A stretch of 12,047 bases of DNA from Rhodospirillaceae bacterium (GCA_003536545.1 DPZW01000099.1:1-12047); one strand, 5' to 3'. Counted from the stretch's first letter, positions 1 through 6,866 are shown. The notes: generated by a model from the sequence alone, not told the origin. A program made the numbers and translations.

Positions 1-1733
1 AATTTTGCTTCACCGGCCACCTTCATATCCTGGGGTGTCAGCTCCAGGGTGCCATTGCCCTCGGTGATGTCTTTTTGCATCAACATGGCGGGCAGCGTCA
101 CATCGCGCAGGTTCGCCACCACTTCATATTTCACATCTTCCAGCGGCAAAGCCTTGAGCAATGGAAATTCAAAATGCAGATGCATGCCAATGCCGCCGCG
201 CGCGGTTTTGTAATTCATCCCGTATTTCGATGCATAGCCATAAGGCTGTGTGTCAAGCAGCTCCAGGGCGTTGGGCAATTGCCCCACCAGCGGCAGGTCC
301 AGATAGATGTTTTGAATATCTGCGCGCAGCCCGTCAATTTTCAGATCAGCATCCTGCATTTCAAGGCCATGCAGGCGACCGTAATTGATTTTAAACTGGA
401 TATTATCGGCATCCATCGTCGCTGTGCCATTCACGTCCGTGACAGGGCCAAAAGCGGGCAGGAAGGTCACACCAATTCCCTGAACTTCCCATTTTCCGGT
501 CACGTCTTTGACCGCCCATTCCTGTTGCTCGTCACGCACCAATGACATGGATAGGTCGCTATTGGCAACGTTGCCCGCATGGATGAATTGACTCACCCAA
601 TCATAACCGCCGGGTGCAGCGGTAGGCGGCCACCAGCGTTTCAGGGCGGATACGTTCACATTCCCCAGCGTCACGTGAAATTGCAGCGCACCATGCTGTG
701 GATCGTTCTTGGCGGTCAGCGTAATCGGTATCGGCGCATCCTGATCCAGCAAACTGGCCTTCAGGTCAGAAATTTCCCACGCACCGCTGGCGGCATCGTA
801 ATTCCCGGTCACGCTCAGGTTCTCAACCGGTACCGCCATGTCATAAAGTTCGGGCACAATCACGTGACCCGTGGCGGTGGAGACCGTACCGCCGACGCTT
901 TGCAAGACGCCCGCAGAGGTCAGGGCAATATTCATATTCAGTGTGACGGGCATCTGCAGCCGTTGCAGCGAGAGAGAGGGCGATAACAGCCCCGGTGATA
1001 GCCCTTCCAAAATTCCCTGGATGTTATCGGGCGAGATATCTTTGACGTTCAGGCTCAGCTTGATGTTGTTATCCACTTCATCGAGGGTGACATGAATGGG
1101 GCGCGGCGCGGGGTCTTCGGCCAATTGCAAGGTCGCATTCATAATCGCCTGTGTCTTGCCGCGCCTGCGTTGCCAGTCGATTTGCACGCCTGACAGGATA
1201 TGCCGTGCTTCGCCCACGCTGGTTTGCAATTCAATGGTGCCGCGCTGGATCATCACACTGTTCAGGCGTGCGATAGGATTATTGCCGCCAGCACCGCCAC
1301 TGAACAATGCCAGCGGGGCTGCACCCGCCTGATCTTCAGTTTTTTGTAGATCCAGTTTCAGGTAGGGGGCAACCAGGGTGATATCCTTGATCGATAATCT
1401 GCCGCGCAGCAATGCCGTAGATGACAATGTCACTCCCACACGTTCCACGGCTGACAGACTGTGCCCCTTGTTCCCCATGCTGACTTTTTCTGCCGTAAAT
1501 TCTACGCGGCGGGCATCACGGTTCCATGACAGTGATAATTCACCCACTTCCAGATCTGCCGCCACGCCGCCCTGGGCATCCAGCTGCTGTTCCAGCCAGG
1601 GCACCGCCCACATCATCTGAATGGGGCCAGTCATCAATCGGGCCGTGAGTGCTACTGCGATCATCACCACCAGCAATAATAAGGACAGCGCGCCGTAGCG
1701 GATGATTTTGATGGCGTGATTTGACATGAACAT
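1..1733 (-). CDS. AsmA/YhdP-like (DUF3971-type) envelope protein, N-terminal part, runs off left edge
   Basis: About 577 codons are open from the start to the window edge, with no stop in the window. The N-terminus has a short positive stretch (SNHAIKIIRYG) and a membrane segment at about residues 14-31 (ALSLLLLVVMIAVALTA), as in AsmA-superfamily proteins anchored in the inner membrane with a long periplasmic beta-rich part. The body has alternating short beta-type segments typical of AsmA/YhdP/TamB proteins. Around residues 362-397 a tryptophan-rich WW..P......W....I.AGNV...DL pattern resembles the DUF3971 central domain of YhdP. Known members bridge the envelope and are linked to lipid transport or outer-membrane integrity; that role is inferred here. 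Two in-frame ATGs (1733 and 1727) are possible and neither has a clear ribosome-binding site. It starts just downstream of a terminator, so it probably has its own promoter. The family call is from pattern recognition only. Confidence 0.72.
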   Translation of the reverse strand, partial: MFMSNHAIKIIRYGALSLLLLVVMIAVALTARLMTGPIQMMWAVPWLEQQLDAQGGVAADLEVGELSLSWNRDARRVEFTAEKVSMGNKGHSLSAVERVGVTLSSTALLRGRLSIKDITLVAPYLKLDLQKTEDQAGAAPLALFSGGAGGNNPIARLNSVMIQRGTIELQTSVGEARHILSGVQIDWQRRRGKTQAIMNATLQLAEDPAPRPIHVTLDEVDNNIKLSLNVKDISPDNIQGILEGLSPGLLSPSLSLQRLQMPVTLNMNIALTSAGVLQSVGGTVSTATGHVIVPELYDMAVPVENLSVTGNYDAASGAWEISDLKASLLDQDAPIPITLTAKNDPQHGALQFHVTLGNVNVSALKRWWPPTAAPGGYDWVSQFIHAGNVANSDLSMSLVRDEQQEWAVKDVTGKWEVQGIGVTFLPAFGPVTDVNGTATMDADNIQFKINYGRLHGLEMQDADLKIDGLRADIQNIYLDLPLVGQLPNALELLDTQPYGYASKYGMNYKTARGGIGMHLHFEFPLLKALPLEDVKYEVVANLRDVTLPAMLMQKDITEGNGTLELTPQDMKVAGEAK

Positions 1734-1780
1734 AATTAACCATGACCAACCCCCGGCGGCTAGTGGCGTTCCGCAGCCAT

Positions 1781-1808
1781 AAAAAAACCCCCACCGAAAG
1801 GGTGGGGG
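1781..1808 (-). terminator. Rho-independent terminator of the 1835-2380 gene
   Basis: A perfect 8-bp stem, CCCCCACC (1788-1795) with GGTGGGGG (1801-1808), closes a 5-nt loop. On the minus strand it is followed by seven T residues (complement of A 1781-1787). It lies 26 bp past the stop of the secreted-protein gene and before the AsmA-like gene, so it separates the two transcripts. Confidence 0.9.
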
Positions 1809-1834
1809 TAAAATTAATCCTGATGGATAATAAA

Positions 1835-2380
1835 TTATCGTGGGGTAGGCGCAGGTGCAGGCGCGCCTGTTTTGAATGAGAGCTGGCCAGTTTTGCTGTT
1901 CGCAACCAAAGGATTGCGCGTGCCATCTGGTTTAGCGACATAGGCAAATTCCCATGCTTCGTTACCTTTGGGTGCCCAATAAGCTTTGATCAAAGCTTTG
2001 GCAGGAGTATTCGCTTCTGTGATCTCTGCTTTGGCAAATGATTCAGAAACCAAAGACCAACGGTTTTTGCCAGTGTCAGCAATCATGCCTGTGCTGCCGT
2101 ATTCAAAGCAAACCTTATCGCCGGCCTTGAAAGGGGAGGCAGCTGCACCAGAAGCCACTGCATAAATCTCAGTGGTGCCTTCATCGTTATTGGCAACAGT
2201 TAATTTAGCTGCAGAGTCCTGCATCAGGCCGCGTGCGGCATCCTGAAACTTCAGGGTAAAAGCTTTACCGGCAGGGCCAGTTTGGTCGAAAGACTTCAGA
2301 ACATCATCGCGGCCAGCAACGGCAGCCAATGCTGTGGTGGCTAGCAAGCATGCACCCAAAAAAGCGGTACGGTTATTCAT
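1835..2380 (-). CDS. secreted protein of unknown function, 181 aa
   Basis: I do not recognise this family. The chosen ATG (2380) is preceded by GGAGATATTATA, a good ribosome-binding site, and opens a clear signal peptide: MNNRT, a hydrophobic core (AFLGACLLATTALAA) and a likely cleavage near residues 20-23. The open frame extends 51 codons further upstream, but that extension covers the promoter and would bury the signal peptide. The mature part, about 160 residues, is rich in Ala, Lys and Thr. It has one Cys (in GDKVCFEYG), several Trp and Tyr residues, and ends in a Pro/Ala tail (APAPAPTPR). The composition suggests a small soluble periplasmic or exported protein. Cys11 sits too early in the hydrophobic core for a convincing lipobox. 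It is probably monocistronic, with promoter 2428-2457 and terminator 1781-1808. Confidence 0.8.
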   Translation of the reverse strand: MNNRTAFLGACLLATTALAAVAGRDDVLKSFDQTGPAGKAFTLKFQDAARGLMQDSAAKLTVANNDEGTTEIYAVASGAAASPFKAGDKVCFEYGSTGMIADTGKNRWSLVSESFAKAEITEANTPAKALIKAYWAPKGNEAWEFAYVAKPDGTRNPLVANSKTGQLSFKTGAPAPAPTPR

Positions 2381-2427
2381 TATAATATCTCCATAGGTTT
2401 GTGTTTGGGTGATCCCAATTGCATCCA

Positions 2428-2457
2428 GTTGTATGGGATGGGCGGCTTTAAAGTCAA
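2428..2457 (-). promoter_or_regulatory. candidate sigma-70-type promoter of the secreted-protein gene
   Basis: On the minus strand TTGACT (2457-2452) and TACAAC (2433-2428) are separated by 18 bp and lie about 47 bp upstream of the ATG at 2380. They match the consensus at 5/6 and 4/6 positions. This is inference from the sequence alone. Confidence 0.45.
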
Positions 2458-2508
2458 TTTTTTTATGGCTATCCAATAGTTGCAAATTTTTCATCCTTCC
2501 CGCAAAGC

Positions 2509-2538
2509 TTGACTTTCCAAGGAAATCAACCATTTATT
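2509..2538 (+). promoter_or_regulatory. candidate sigma-70-type promoter of the peroxiredoxin gene
   Basis: TTGACT (2509-2514) and TTTATT (2533-2538) are separated by 18 bp. A start around 2545 would leave a leader of roughly 17 nt containing the AAAGGA ribosome-binding site. The -10 match is only 4/6. It shares the 181-bp intergenic region with the divergent promoter at 2428-2457. Confidence 0.4.
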
Positions 2539-2561
2539 GGGCCATAACCAAAGGAAAAATA

Positions 2562-3383
2562 ATGACCAAAACTGCTTCAAAACCGGCTGTGGGCCGCTAT
2601 GCGCCAGACTTTAGCCTGCCATCCCATAGCGGCAAAAATCTGTCTCTGGCGGATTTTGCGGGCAAGAAATTGCTCATCTATTTTTATCCCAAGGATGATA
2701 CGCCCGGCTGCACACGTCAGGCCTGCGCACTGAACAGCGACCTGCGCGCGCTCGGCCAATTGTCATTGTCGGTGGTGGGCGTGTCCAAGGACAGCATCGA
2801 CCGTCACAGGAAGTTTGCCCAGAAATTTAATTTAAAGTTCCCCCTGTTGTCAGATGAACACAGTGACATGTGCGAGCGTTATGGTGTCTGGGCACAGAAG
2901 TCGATGTACGGCAAAAAGTACTATGGTATCGAACGTTCCAGCTTTTTGATTGATGAGGCGGGTAAGCTGATCGCCATTTGGCGCAAGGTCAATCCGGATG
3001 AGCATCTGGCCTGGGTCAAAGCAGAATTAAAAAACCAATTGACGGGAATCATAAATTCGACGAAATCAAAACTGACGCCTGTTGCAGAATCCGTGACAGG
3101 TCAACAAACTCCTTCGGGAAAGGTAACGACAATGGCTCTGACCAAAAAGAAACCAGCTGCTAAAAAAGCAACTGCAACTAAAAAGCCTGCTGCTAAAAAA
3201 GCAACAGCTGCTAAAAAACCTGCGGCGAAAAAGAAGCCTGCTGCTAAAAAAGCAACAGCTGCTAAAAAACCTGCGGCGAAAAAAACCACAGCTAAAAAAG
3301 CAACTGCAAAAGCTGCTACGGCTCGCAAAGCTGCGAAAAAGCCTGCTGCTAAAAAAGCAACTGCAAAGAAAAAAGCTGCATAA
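2562..3383 (+). CDS. bcp: Bcp-type thiol peroxidase (peroxiredoxin) fused to a lysine/alanine-rich histone-H1-like tail, 273 aa
   Basis: Residues 9-160 are a complete peroxiredoxin of the Bcp/PrxQ type, which reduces hydrogen peroxide and organic hydroperoxides using thioredoxin-derived electrons in the cytoplasm. Visible signs are APDFSLP (14-20), the active-site stretch FYPKDDTPGC with peroxidatic Cys50, and resolving Cys55 five residues later, as in E. coli Bcp. R126 and SSFLID (126-131) fit the conserved arginine region. Bcp proteins are normally about 150-160 residues long. Here a linker (161-190) leads without a stop into 83 residues of KPAAKK/KKATA repeats (191-273), like the C-terminal tails of histone H1, AlgP or HctB proteins. 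The ATG at 2562 follows AAAGGA at good spacing; the frame is open for 51 more codons upstream, but that stretch spans both promoters. A terminator follows 22 bp after the stop. The enzyme call is secure. DNA binding by the tail is inferred from composition. Confidence 0.9.
   Translation: MTKTASKPAVGRYAPDFSLPSHSGKNLSLADFAGKKLLIYFYPKDDTPGCTRQACALNSDLRALGQLSLSVVGVSKDSIDRHRKFAQKFNLKFPLLSDEHSDMCERYGVWAQKSMYGKKYYGIERSSFLIDEAGKLIAIWRKVNPDEHLAWVKAELKNQLTGIINSTKSKLTPVAESVTGQQTPSGKVTTMALTKKKPAAKKATATKKPAAKKATAAKKPAAKKKPAAKKATAAKKPAAKKTTAKKATAKAATARKAAKKPAAKKATAKKKAA
3132..3383 (+). CDS. possible nested start: free histone-H1-like Lys/Ala-rich protein, 83 aa
   Basis: An in-frame ATG at 3132 (Met191 of the peroxiredoxin fusion) is preceded by GGGAAAGG ending at 3123, eight bases upstream, which is as good a ribosome-binding site as that of the full-length gene. 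Translation would begin MALTKKKPAAKK and give a very basic protein made almost only of Lys, Ala, Thr and Pro, the form in which small bacterial H1-like proteins usually occur as separate genes. Either the locus makes both the fusion and the free tail, or a former stop between two genes was lost. Initiation here is inference; there is no separate stop or promoter. Confidence 0.4.
   Translation: MALTKKKPAAKKATATKKPAAKKATAAKKPAAKKKPAAKKATAAKKPAAKKTTAKKATAKAATARKAAKKPAAKKATAKKKAA
3183..3283 (+). repeat. tandem 51-bp-period repeat in the H1-like tail
   Basis: Bases 3183-3232 and 3234-3283 are identical over 50 bp, a 51-bp period. Each copy encodes the 17-residue unit KPAAKKATAAKKPAAKK. Shorter degenerate copies flank the pair on both sides. 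The perfect nucleotide identity, in a region where synonymous changes would be tolerated, suggests a recent duplication by slippage or unequal exchange. Confidence 0.85.
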
Positions 3384-3405
3384 GCTTTATTCGATCCGAT
3401 TTTCC

Positions 3406-3433
3406 AAGACCCCCTTTCAGGGGGTCTTTTTTT
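3406..3433 (+). terminator. Rho-independent terminator of the peroxiredoxin gene
   Basis: AAGACCCCC (3406-3414) pairs with GGGGGTCTT (3420-3428) around a 5-nt loop, TTTCA. It is followed by an uninterrupted T run to 3433. It ends about 33 bp before the mature 5' end of rnpB. Confidence 0.93.
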
Positions 3434-3457
3434 ATGGCGCGCGGCTGCTACATCCAC

Positions 3458-3463
3458 TATAAA
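3458..3463 (+). promoter_or_regulatory. rnpB: candidate -10 element of rnpB
   Basis: TATAAA at 3458-3463 lies 3-7 bp before the likely 5' end of the RNA, as expected for a -10 box. At the usual spacing the -35 position (about 3435-3440) reads GC-rich and matches poorly. It sits directly against the T run of the preceding terminator. Only the -10 is supportable. Confidence 0.35.
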
Positions 3464-3465
3464 AA

Positions 3466-3839
3466 GGGTCCAGCTGGGCTGGGCGACCGCGTTTGCCGAA
3501 AGGTGACCGAGGAAAGTCCGGGCACCATGGGAATAGGGTGGCGGGTAATCCCCGCCGGGGGCAACCCCAGAGAAAGTGCCACAGAAAATAAACCGCTCTG
3601 CGAGCAGAGTAAGGGTTCAAGGGTGGGGTAAGAGCCCACCGCGCCGGTGGTAACATGCGGCGGCACGGCAAACCTCACCCGGTGCAAGACCAGATAGGCA
3701 GGCAATCGGTATTCCCACCGGCCTGCGGGTAGGTTGCTCGAGCGGCTTGGTAACAATCCGCCTAGATGAATGGCCGCCACTCGCCTTATGTCTTCGGGCT
3801 TCAGCGAGAACAAAACCCGGCTTACAGGCCCAGCTGGAA
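3466..3839 (+). ncRNA. rnpB: RNase P RNA, bacterial class A
   Basis: This is the catalytic RNA of RNase P, which trims the 5' leader from tRNA precursors together with the protein RnpA. Helix P1 is perfect: CCAGCTGGGC (3470-3479) pairs with GCCCAGCTGG (3828-3837). Conserved core blocks occur in order: GAGGAAAGTCCGGGC (P4 5' strand, about 3509-3523), GGGTGGGGTAAGAGCCCACC (about 3621-3640), GGTGCAAGACCAGATAGG (about 3681-3698) and the P4 3' region TAGATGAATGGCCGCC (about 3763-3778). The length, about 370 nt, fits proteobacterial class A RNAs. P1 is followed by six T residues (3840-3845), where transcription probably ends. The exact ends are inferred from P1. Confidence 0.97.
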
Positions 3840-3842
3840 TTT

Positions 3843-3871
3843 TTTACCCATGCCTGTCATGAAACTATTAT
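3843..3871 (+). promoter_or_regulatory. candidate promoter of the 404-residue gene
   Basis: TTTACC (3843-3848) and TATTAT (3866-3871) are separated by 17 bp, matching the consensus at 4/6 and 5/6. Transcription would start near 3878, leaving a leader of about 27 nt. The -35 box overlaps the T run that ends rnpB, so read-through from rnpB is the alternative. Confidence 0.38.
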
Positions 3872-3904
3872 TTGCCCCCTGAAATATGGTAAATCTTCAG
3901 GCAT

Positions 3905-5119
3905 ATGAGCATTAAAAATATTGAAAATATTATTGTCATTGATGTGCCCACCAGCGAAGCCGATACGGATTTTCTGCAATGGGCCGGGGAGATCACCCCC
4001 TTCTTTGCGGAAACTTGTGGGCGGCAGTTGCTTGTCTGCACCAAAGAAAATTATGAGAAACTACCGCCGGAAAAACGTCTGCACTGGGAAAAAAACAAGG
4101 GGGGTGATCGTCGCTGGGTTTATGGGGGGTATGATGGCTTTGAAAGATTACTGGAAGTCATATGTGGCCTCCATAGCAATAACCCAAAGGATTATAATAT
4201 CTTTGGCCAGATTAAGGAAAATTGGCGTACCTATTGCACAGCCATGCAAGCTGCAGGCCAGAAGCCGGATAATGTTCTTGTGAATTTCTGCAACGGACTT
4301 TTCCATGACGCCAAAATCATCAAATCACAATTAATTGATCCGGTGATTGAAGAAGAAAGCATATATGCCATTCTGACGCAGGATCTTCGTTTGACAGGAA
4401 AGGAAACCATCCTGATCATTGCAGACACGATGGGGCCAACAAAGGATTCTTGTTTGGGTCTGGGCAAATTTAATACCAAAAGCGCGGCCACAATAATCCT
4501 GACGCATTTTGATGAAATAGAACGCCGGGGCAGAAATATGGAAGTCATCGCTGAGAAATCAGCCAAGCGGATTAAGGCCGAAATCAAAACCAAACCTTTT
4601 GCCGACTGTCTGGATGATATCATCCATGCAGATCATGTTATTTTATGCTCGCCCATGTGTGAGGATCATGTTGTTGCCGAAGTGCAGAATAGGCACGGGG
4701 GTAATATCAATAAATATCCACCGCTGATGCAGGTTGAATCAACCGTGATGAACGCCTGGATGTTACGCCGTGATAAATATAGAAAATCCCGCAAGGGAAA
4801 CAGTGGCATGCTGGTGCAGGTTCGTGGTTGTCCGCAACTGCGCAATGGCACCAGTCAGAGCTGGATCGATTTTAAGGATATATTAAATGATAATTCTGTC
4901 ATTACGCGCAGCGATTTGGAAGAAAAGCTTGTTGCGCGTAAGAAATTGAATAAAAGCGTTTCTGAAATCGCAAGAAATCTTATTAAAGAAATAACATCTC
5001 TGCGCCGGGGTGGTAAACGCATCACTGGCTTGTGTTTATCCATTGGGGAGCATGGTTTAATTGAGGCCACGCCATATCTGGGCCGCCAGAATTCTGGCCA
5101 AAATCATCTCACGCAATAG
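3905..5119 (+). CDS. protein of unknown function, 404 aa
   Basis: I do not recognise this protein. It appears soluble, with no signal peptide or membrane segment. The sequence alternates hydrophobic strands and charged helices, suggesting an alpha/beta fold: NIIVIDVP near the N-terminus, ETILIIADTMGPTKDS (167-182), AATIILTHFDE (194-204) and ADHVILCSPMCEDHVVAEV (242-260). The last stretch, followed by HGGNINKYPP, is the most motif-like. It has 11 Cys residues (38, 45, 87, 111, 129, 183, 235, 248, 252, 309, 377), including CSPMC (248-252), but the spacing does not give an obvious metal site. The region 286-299 (MLRRDKYRKSRKGN) is strongly basic. The ATG at 3905 has only a weak, close AGG upstream. 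It stands alone between rnpB and a convergent gene. That the frame is open over 1.2 kb and that a plausible promoter precedes it support a real gene. Confidence 0.8.
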   Translation: MSIKNIENIIVIDVPTSEADTDFLQWAGEITPFFAETCGRQLLVCTKENYEKLPPEKRLHWEKNKGGDRRWVYGGYDGFERLLEVICGLHSNNPKDYNIFGQIKENWRTYCTAMQAAGQKPDNVLVNFCNGLFHDAKIIKSQLIDPVIEEESIYAILTQDLRLTGKETILIIADTMGPTKDSCLGLGKFNTKSAATIILTHFDEIERRGRNMEVIAEKSAKRIKAEIKTKPFADCLDDIIHADHVILCSPMCEDHVVAEVQNRHGGNINKYPPLMQVESTVMNAWMLRRDKYRKSRKGNSGMLVQVRGCPQLRNGTSQSWIDFKDILNDNSVITRSDLEEKLVARKKLNKSVSEIARNLIKEITSLRRGGKRITGLCLSIGEHGLIEATPYLGRQNSGQNHLTQ

Positions 5120-5177
5120 TTTTCCATGCCAGAACGATCCTTTCCGGGCATATTAAAACTGTAATTCTGTAGTTTGT

Positions 5178-5558
5178 TCAGGCAGGCACCAACCGCGGGA
5201 AACGCTGTCCTTTATGGGCCAGCACTTCGCCGATGGTCACCCATGATGAATGCCCTGTATGTTGTGCTGTTCTTCCGCGTATTTCCGGTTGGGGCGGTGT
5301 GGAGGTGATGGGTTCATAAGGAGAAAACGCTTTCAATTGAAAAACAAAATTTTCCAATGCTTCAGCTGGTTTCTCGCCCTTGCTGATTTTATCAAGAAGC
5401 CCTGTCAGAGTTTTATACTGCTCCGGCAGCAGGCGATGTTTGGTGCCGTCGGGATGTGTATGTATGGCGAAATGATTGTTGCGGCCCTGATCATATTTCT
5501 TAAGGGTCCCCGCTTCCGGACTTTCGAATATAACGTTTCTTGCAAATGTACTTTTCAT
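5178..5558 (-). CDS. small protein of unknown function, 126 aa
   Basis: I do not recognise this protein. The ATG at 5558 is chosen because GGGGGATATCA precedes it, a good ribosome-binding site. An upstream GTG at 5663 would add 35 residues but has no such site and would translate through an inverted repeat. The protein is polar and has no signal peptide. It has a His-rich stretch, NNHFAIHTHPDGTKHRL (about residues 27-43), a charged helix-like middle (LPEQYKTLTGLLDKISKGEKPAEALENFVFQLKAF) and a Pro/Arg-rich C-terminal part ending in RFPRLVPA. The HTHPDG element recalls metal-binding or JAB/MPN-like motifs, but the rest of such a domain is absent, so no function is claimed. It lies 129 bp downstream of dnaJ on the same strand and could be read from the dnaKJ transcript. 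It is convergent with the 404-residue gene. Confidence 0.7.
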   Translation of the reverse strand: MKSTFARNVIFESPEAGTLKKYDQGRNNHFAIHTHPDGTKHRLLPEQYKTLTGLLDKISKGEKPAEALENFVFQLKAFSPYEPITSTPPQPEIRGRTAQHTGHSSWVTIGEVLAHKGQRFPRLVPA

Positions 5559-5586
5559 TGATATCCCCCGCGTTGAATATTTAAAT

Positions 5587-5607
5587 GCCAGGTGAGACTC
5601 ACTTGGC
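5587..5607. repeat. operator-like inverted repeat upstream of the 126-residue gene
   Basis: Arms GCCAGGTGAG (5587-5596) and CTCACTTGGC (5598-5607) are complementary at 9 of 10 positions around a single central A. An outer pair, TTAAATGC (5581-5588) and GCATTTTAA (5615-5623), brackets the inner one. It lies 29 bp upstream of the ATG at 5558, between dnaJ and that gene. It could be a regulator-binding dyad, or a hairpin in the dnaJ downstream transcript. No T run follows on the minus strand, so a terminator is unlikely. Confidence 0.5.
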
Positions 5608-5687
5608 CCGGGTAGCATTTTAAACACCTCACATGATTTGCAAGCAGAAATTGATATTGCCACTTATAGGGGCAATTTTATGCGGCT

Positions 5688-6866
5688 TTACTCTTTCAGC
5701 TCCGCCCAAAGCTCTTTCACTTTCTTGAAAAAGCCTTCGCTTTCCGGGTTATGCACGGCCTTGCCGCCTGCGCTGTCAAATTTTTTCAACAGGTCTTGTT
5801 GTTCCTTGGTCAGGTTAATGGGTGTTTCCACGTGAATATCAATGAACATATCGCCGCGGTTGGCGGAGCGCAAAACGCTCATGCCTTTGGATTTTAATCG
5901 TAGCTTCTGGCCGGATTGAATGCCCGCGGGCACGGTGACCTTTGTCATCACGCCGTCAATCGTTGGCGCGTCAATCACGCTGCCCAATGCGGCCTGTGAC
6001 ATGGGGATGGGAATCCGGCAATGCAGATCCGCGCCTTCGCGCGTGAAAAGTTTATGCGCCTTGATGCCCAGGAAGACATAAAGATCACCCGCCGGGCCGC
6101 CGCGCATGCCAGCTTCGCCTTCGCCTGACAGGCGGATACGTGTGCCGTCATCCACGCCTGCCGGGATCTTGACTTCCAGTGTTTTATCTTTGCGGATGCG
6201 GCCCTGACCGTTGCAGGTTTTGCATGGATTTTTAATGACGGTCCCTGCACCATTACACATCTCGCAGGTCCGCTCGATCATGAAAAAACCCTGTTGCACG
6301 CGGATGCGGCCAGATCCTGCACAGCGTGGACATTGTGCGGGTTCCGCACCGCCTTCCGCACCACTGCCTTTGCACGGCTCGCAGCCTGCCCAGGTCGGCA
6401 CGCGGATTTTTTTCGTCGCGCCGGCAAATGCTTCTTCCAGGGAAATATCCAGATTGAATCTTAAGTCTGAACCGCGATTGGCCTGCGCGCCGCTGCGGCG
6501 TTGCCCGCCGGGTGCACCCCCCATAAAATCGCCAAACATTTCTTCAAAAATATCGGAGAATTGATCACTGCTAAAACCGCTGAAGCCGCCGCCGGGGCCT
6601 GGTCCACCACCACGTCGGCCGCTACCAAAGCCGCCATTTTCAAATGCACTATGGCCAAACTGGTCATAGGCGGCGCGTTTTTGTTTGTCGCCTAAAACTT
6701 CAAAAGCTTCGTTGGCTTCCTTGAATTTGCTTTCAGCAGTTTTGTCATCCTTGTTCAAATCCGGATGGAATTTTTTGGCCTGGTTGCGGTATGCTTTTTT
6801 GACCTCGTCTTCGCTGGCAGTACGAGAGACGCCCAGAACTTCATAATAATCACGCTTCGTCGCCAT
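5688..6866 (-). CDS. dnaJ: chaperone DnaJ (Hsp40), 392 aa
   Basis: This is the co-chaperone that delivers unfolded substrates to DnaK and stimulates its ATPase in the cytoplasm. All domains of a type I DnaJ are present in order: the J domain (5-71) with the essential HPD at 34-36, a Gly/Phe-rich linker (about 72-122), and a zinc domain with four CXXCXGXG repeats (CEPCKGSG 162, CPRCAGSG 179, CEMCNGAG 201, CKTCNGQG 215). The C-terminal substrate-binding and dimerisation domains follow, with PAGVDDGTRIRLSGEGE (235-251) and RGDMFIDIHVETP (337-349). The length is within the usual 370-400. The ATG at 6866 gives the standard MATKRDYYEVLGV start; the ribosome-binding site is weak (GAAG). It follows dnaK by 71 bp with a hairpin between, so it is most likely cotranscribed from the dnaK heat-shock promoter. 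Confidence 0.98.
   Translation of the reverse strand: MATKRDYYEVLGVSRTASEDEVKKAYRNQAKKFHPDLNKDDKTAESKFKEANEAFEVLGDKQKRAAYDQFGHSAFENGGFGSGRRGGGPGPGGGFSGFSSDQFSDIFEEMFGDFMGGAPGGQRRSGAQANRGSDLRFNLDISLEEAFAGATKKIRVPTWAGCEPCKGSGAEGGAEPAQCPRCAGSGRIRVQQGFFMIERTCEMCNGAGTVIKNPCKTCNGQGRIRKDKTLEVKIPAGVDDGTRIRLSGEGEAGMRGGPAGDLYVFLGIKAHKLFTREGADLHCRIPIPMSQAALGSVIDAPTIDGVMTKVTVPAGIQSGQKLRLKSKGMSVLRSANRGDMFIDIHVETPINLTKEQQDLLKKFDSAGGKAVHNPESEGFFKKVKELWAELKE

Noticed and set aside
75..986. Plus-strand frames of 135-156 aa near the left edge
   Set aside because: The minus strand is open for 577 codons with a membrane anchor and AsmA/YhdP-like features, so these are shadows.
1540..1947. Minus-strand 135-aa frame spanning the AsmA-like start, the terminator and the end of the secreted-protein gene
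   Set aside because: It crosses a strong terminator and overlaps two better-supported genes in other frames.
2346..2351. Lipobox at Cys11 of the secreted protein (LGAC)
   Set aside because: The Cys is too close to the N-terminus for a normal lipoprotein signal peptide and a standard cleavage site follows at residues 20-23.
3132..3383. Low-complexity AAAAAG/GCTGCT repeats considered as a CRISPR-like or satellite array
   Set aside because: They keep the reading frame and encode a regular Lys/Ala motif with no unique spacers.
3101..3457. Minus-strand open frame of 118 aa, Ala/Phe/Val-rich
   Set aside because: It is the antisense of the Lys/Ala-rich peroxiredoxin tail and overlaps the terminator; its composition is a mirror of the AAA/GCT codon repeats.
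3434..3813. Several open frames on both strands across 3434-3813
   Set aside because: They lie entirely within or across rnpB, whose conserved RNA core and P1 helix explain the sequence.
5120..5177. Possible terminator between the convergent 404- and 126-residue genes
   Set aside because: Only weak complementarity (AAACT with AGTTT, TGCC with GGGCA) and no T run; not supportable.
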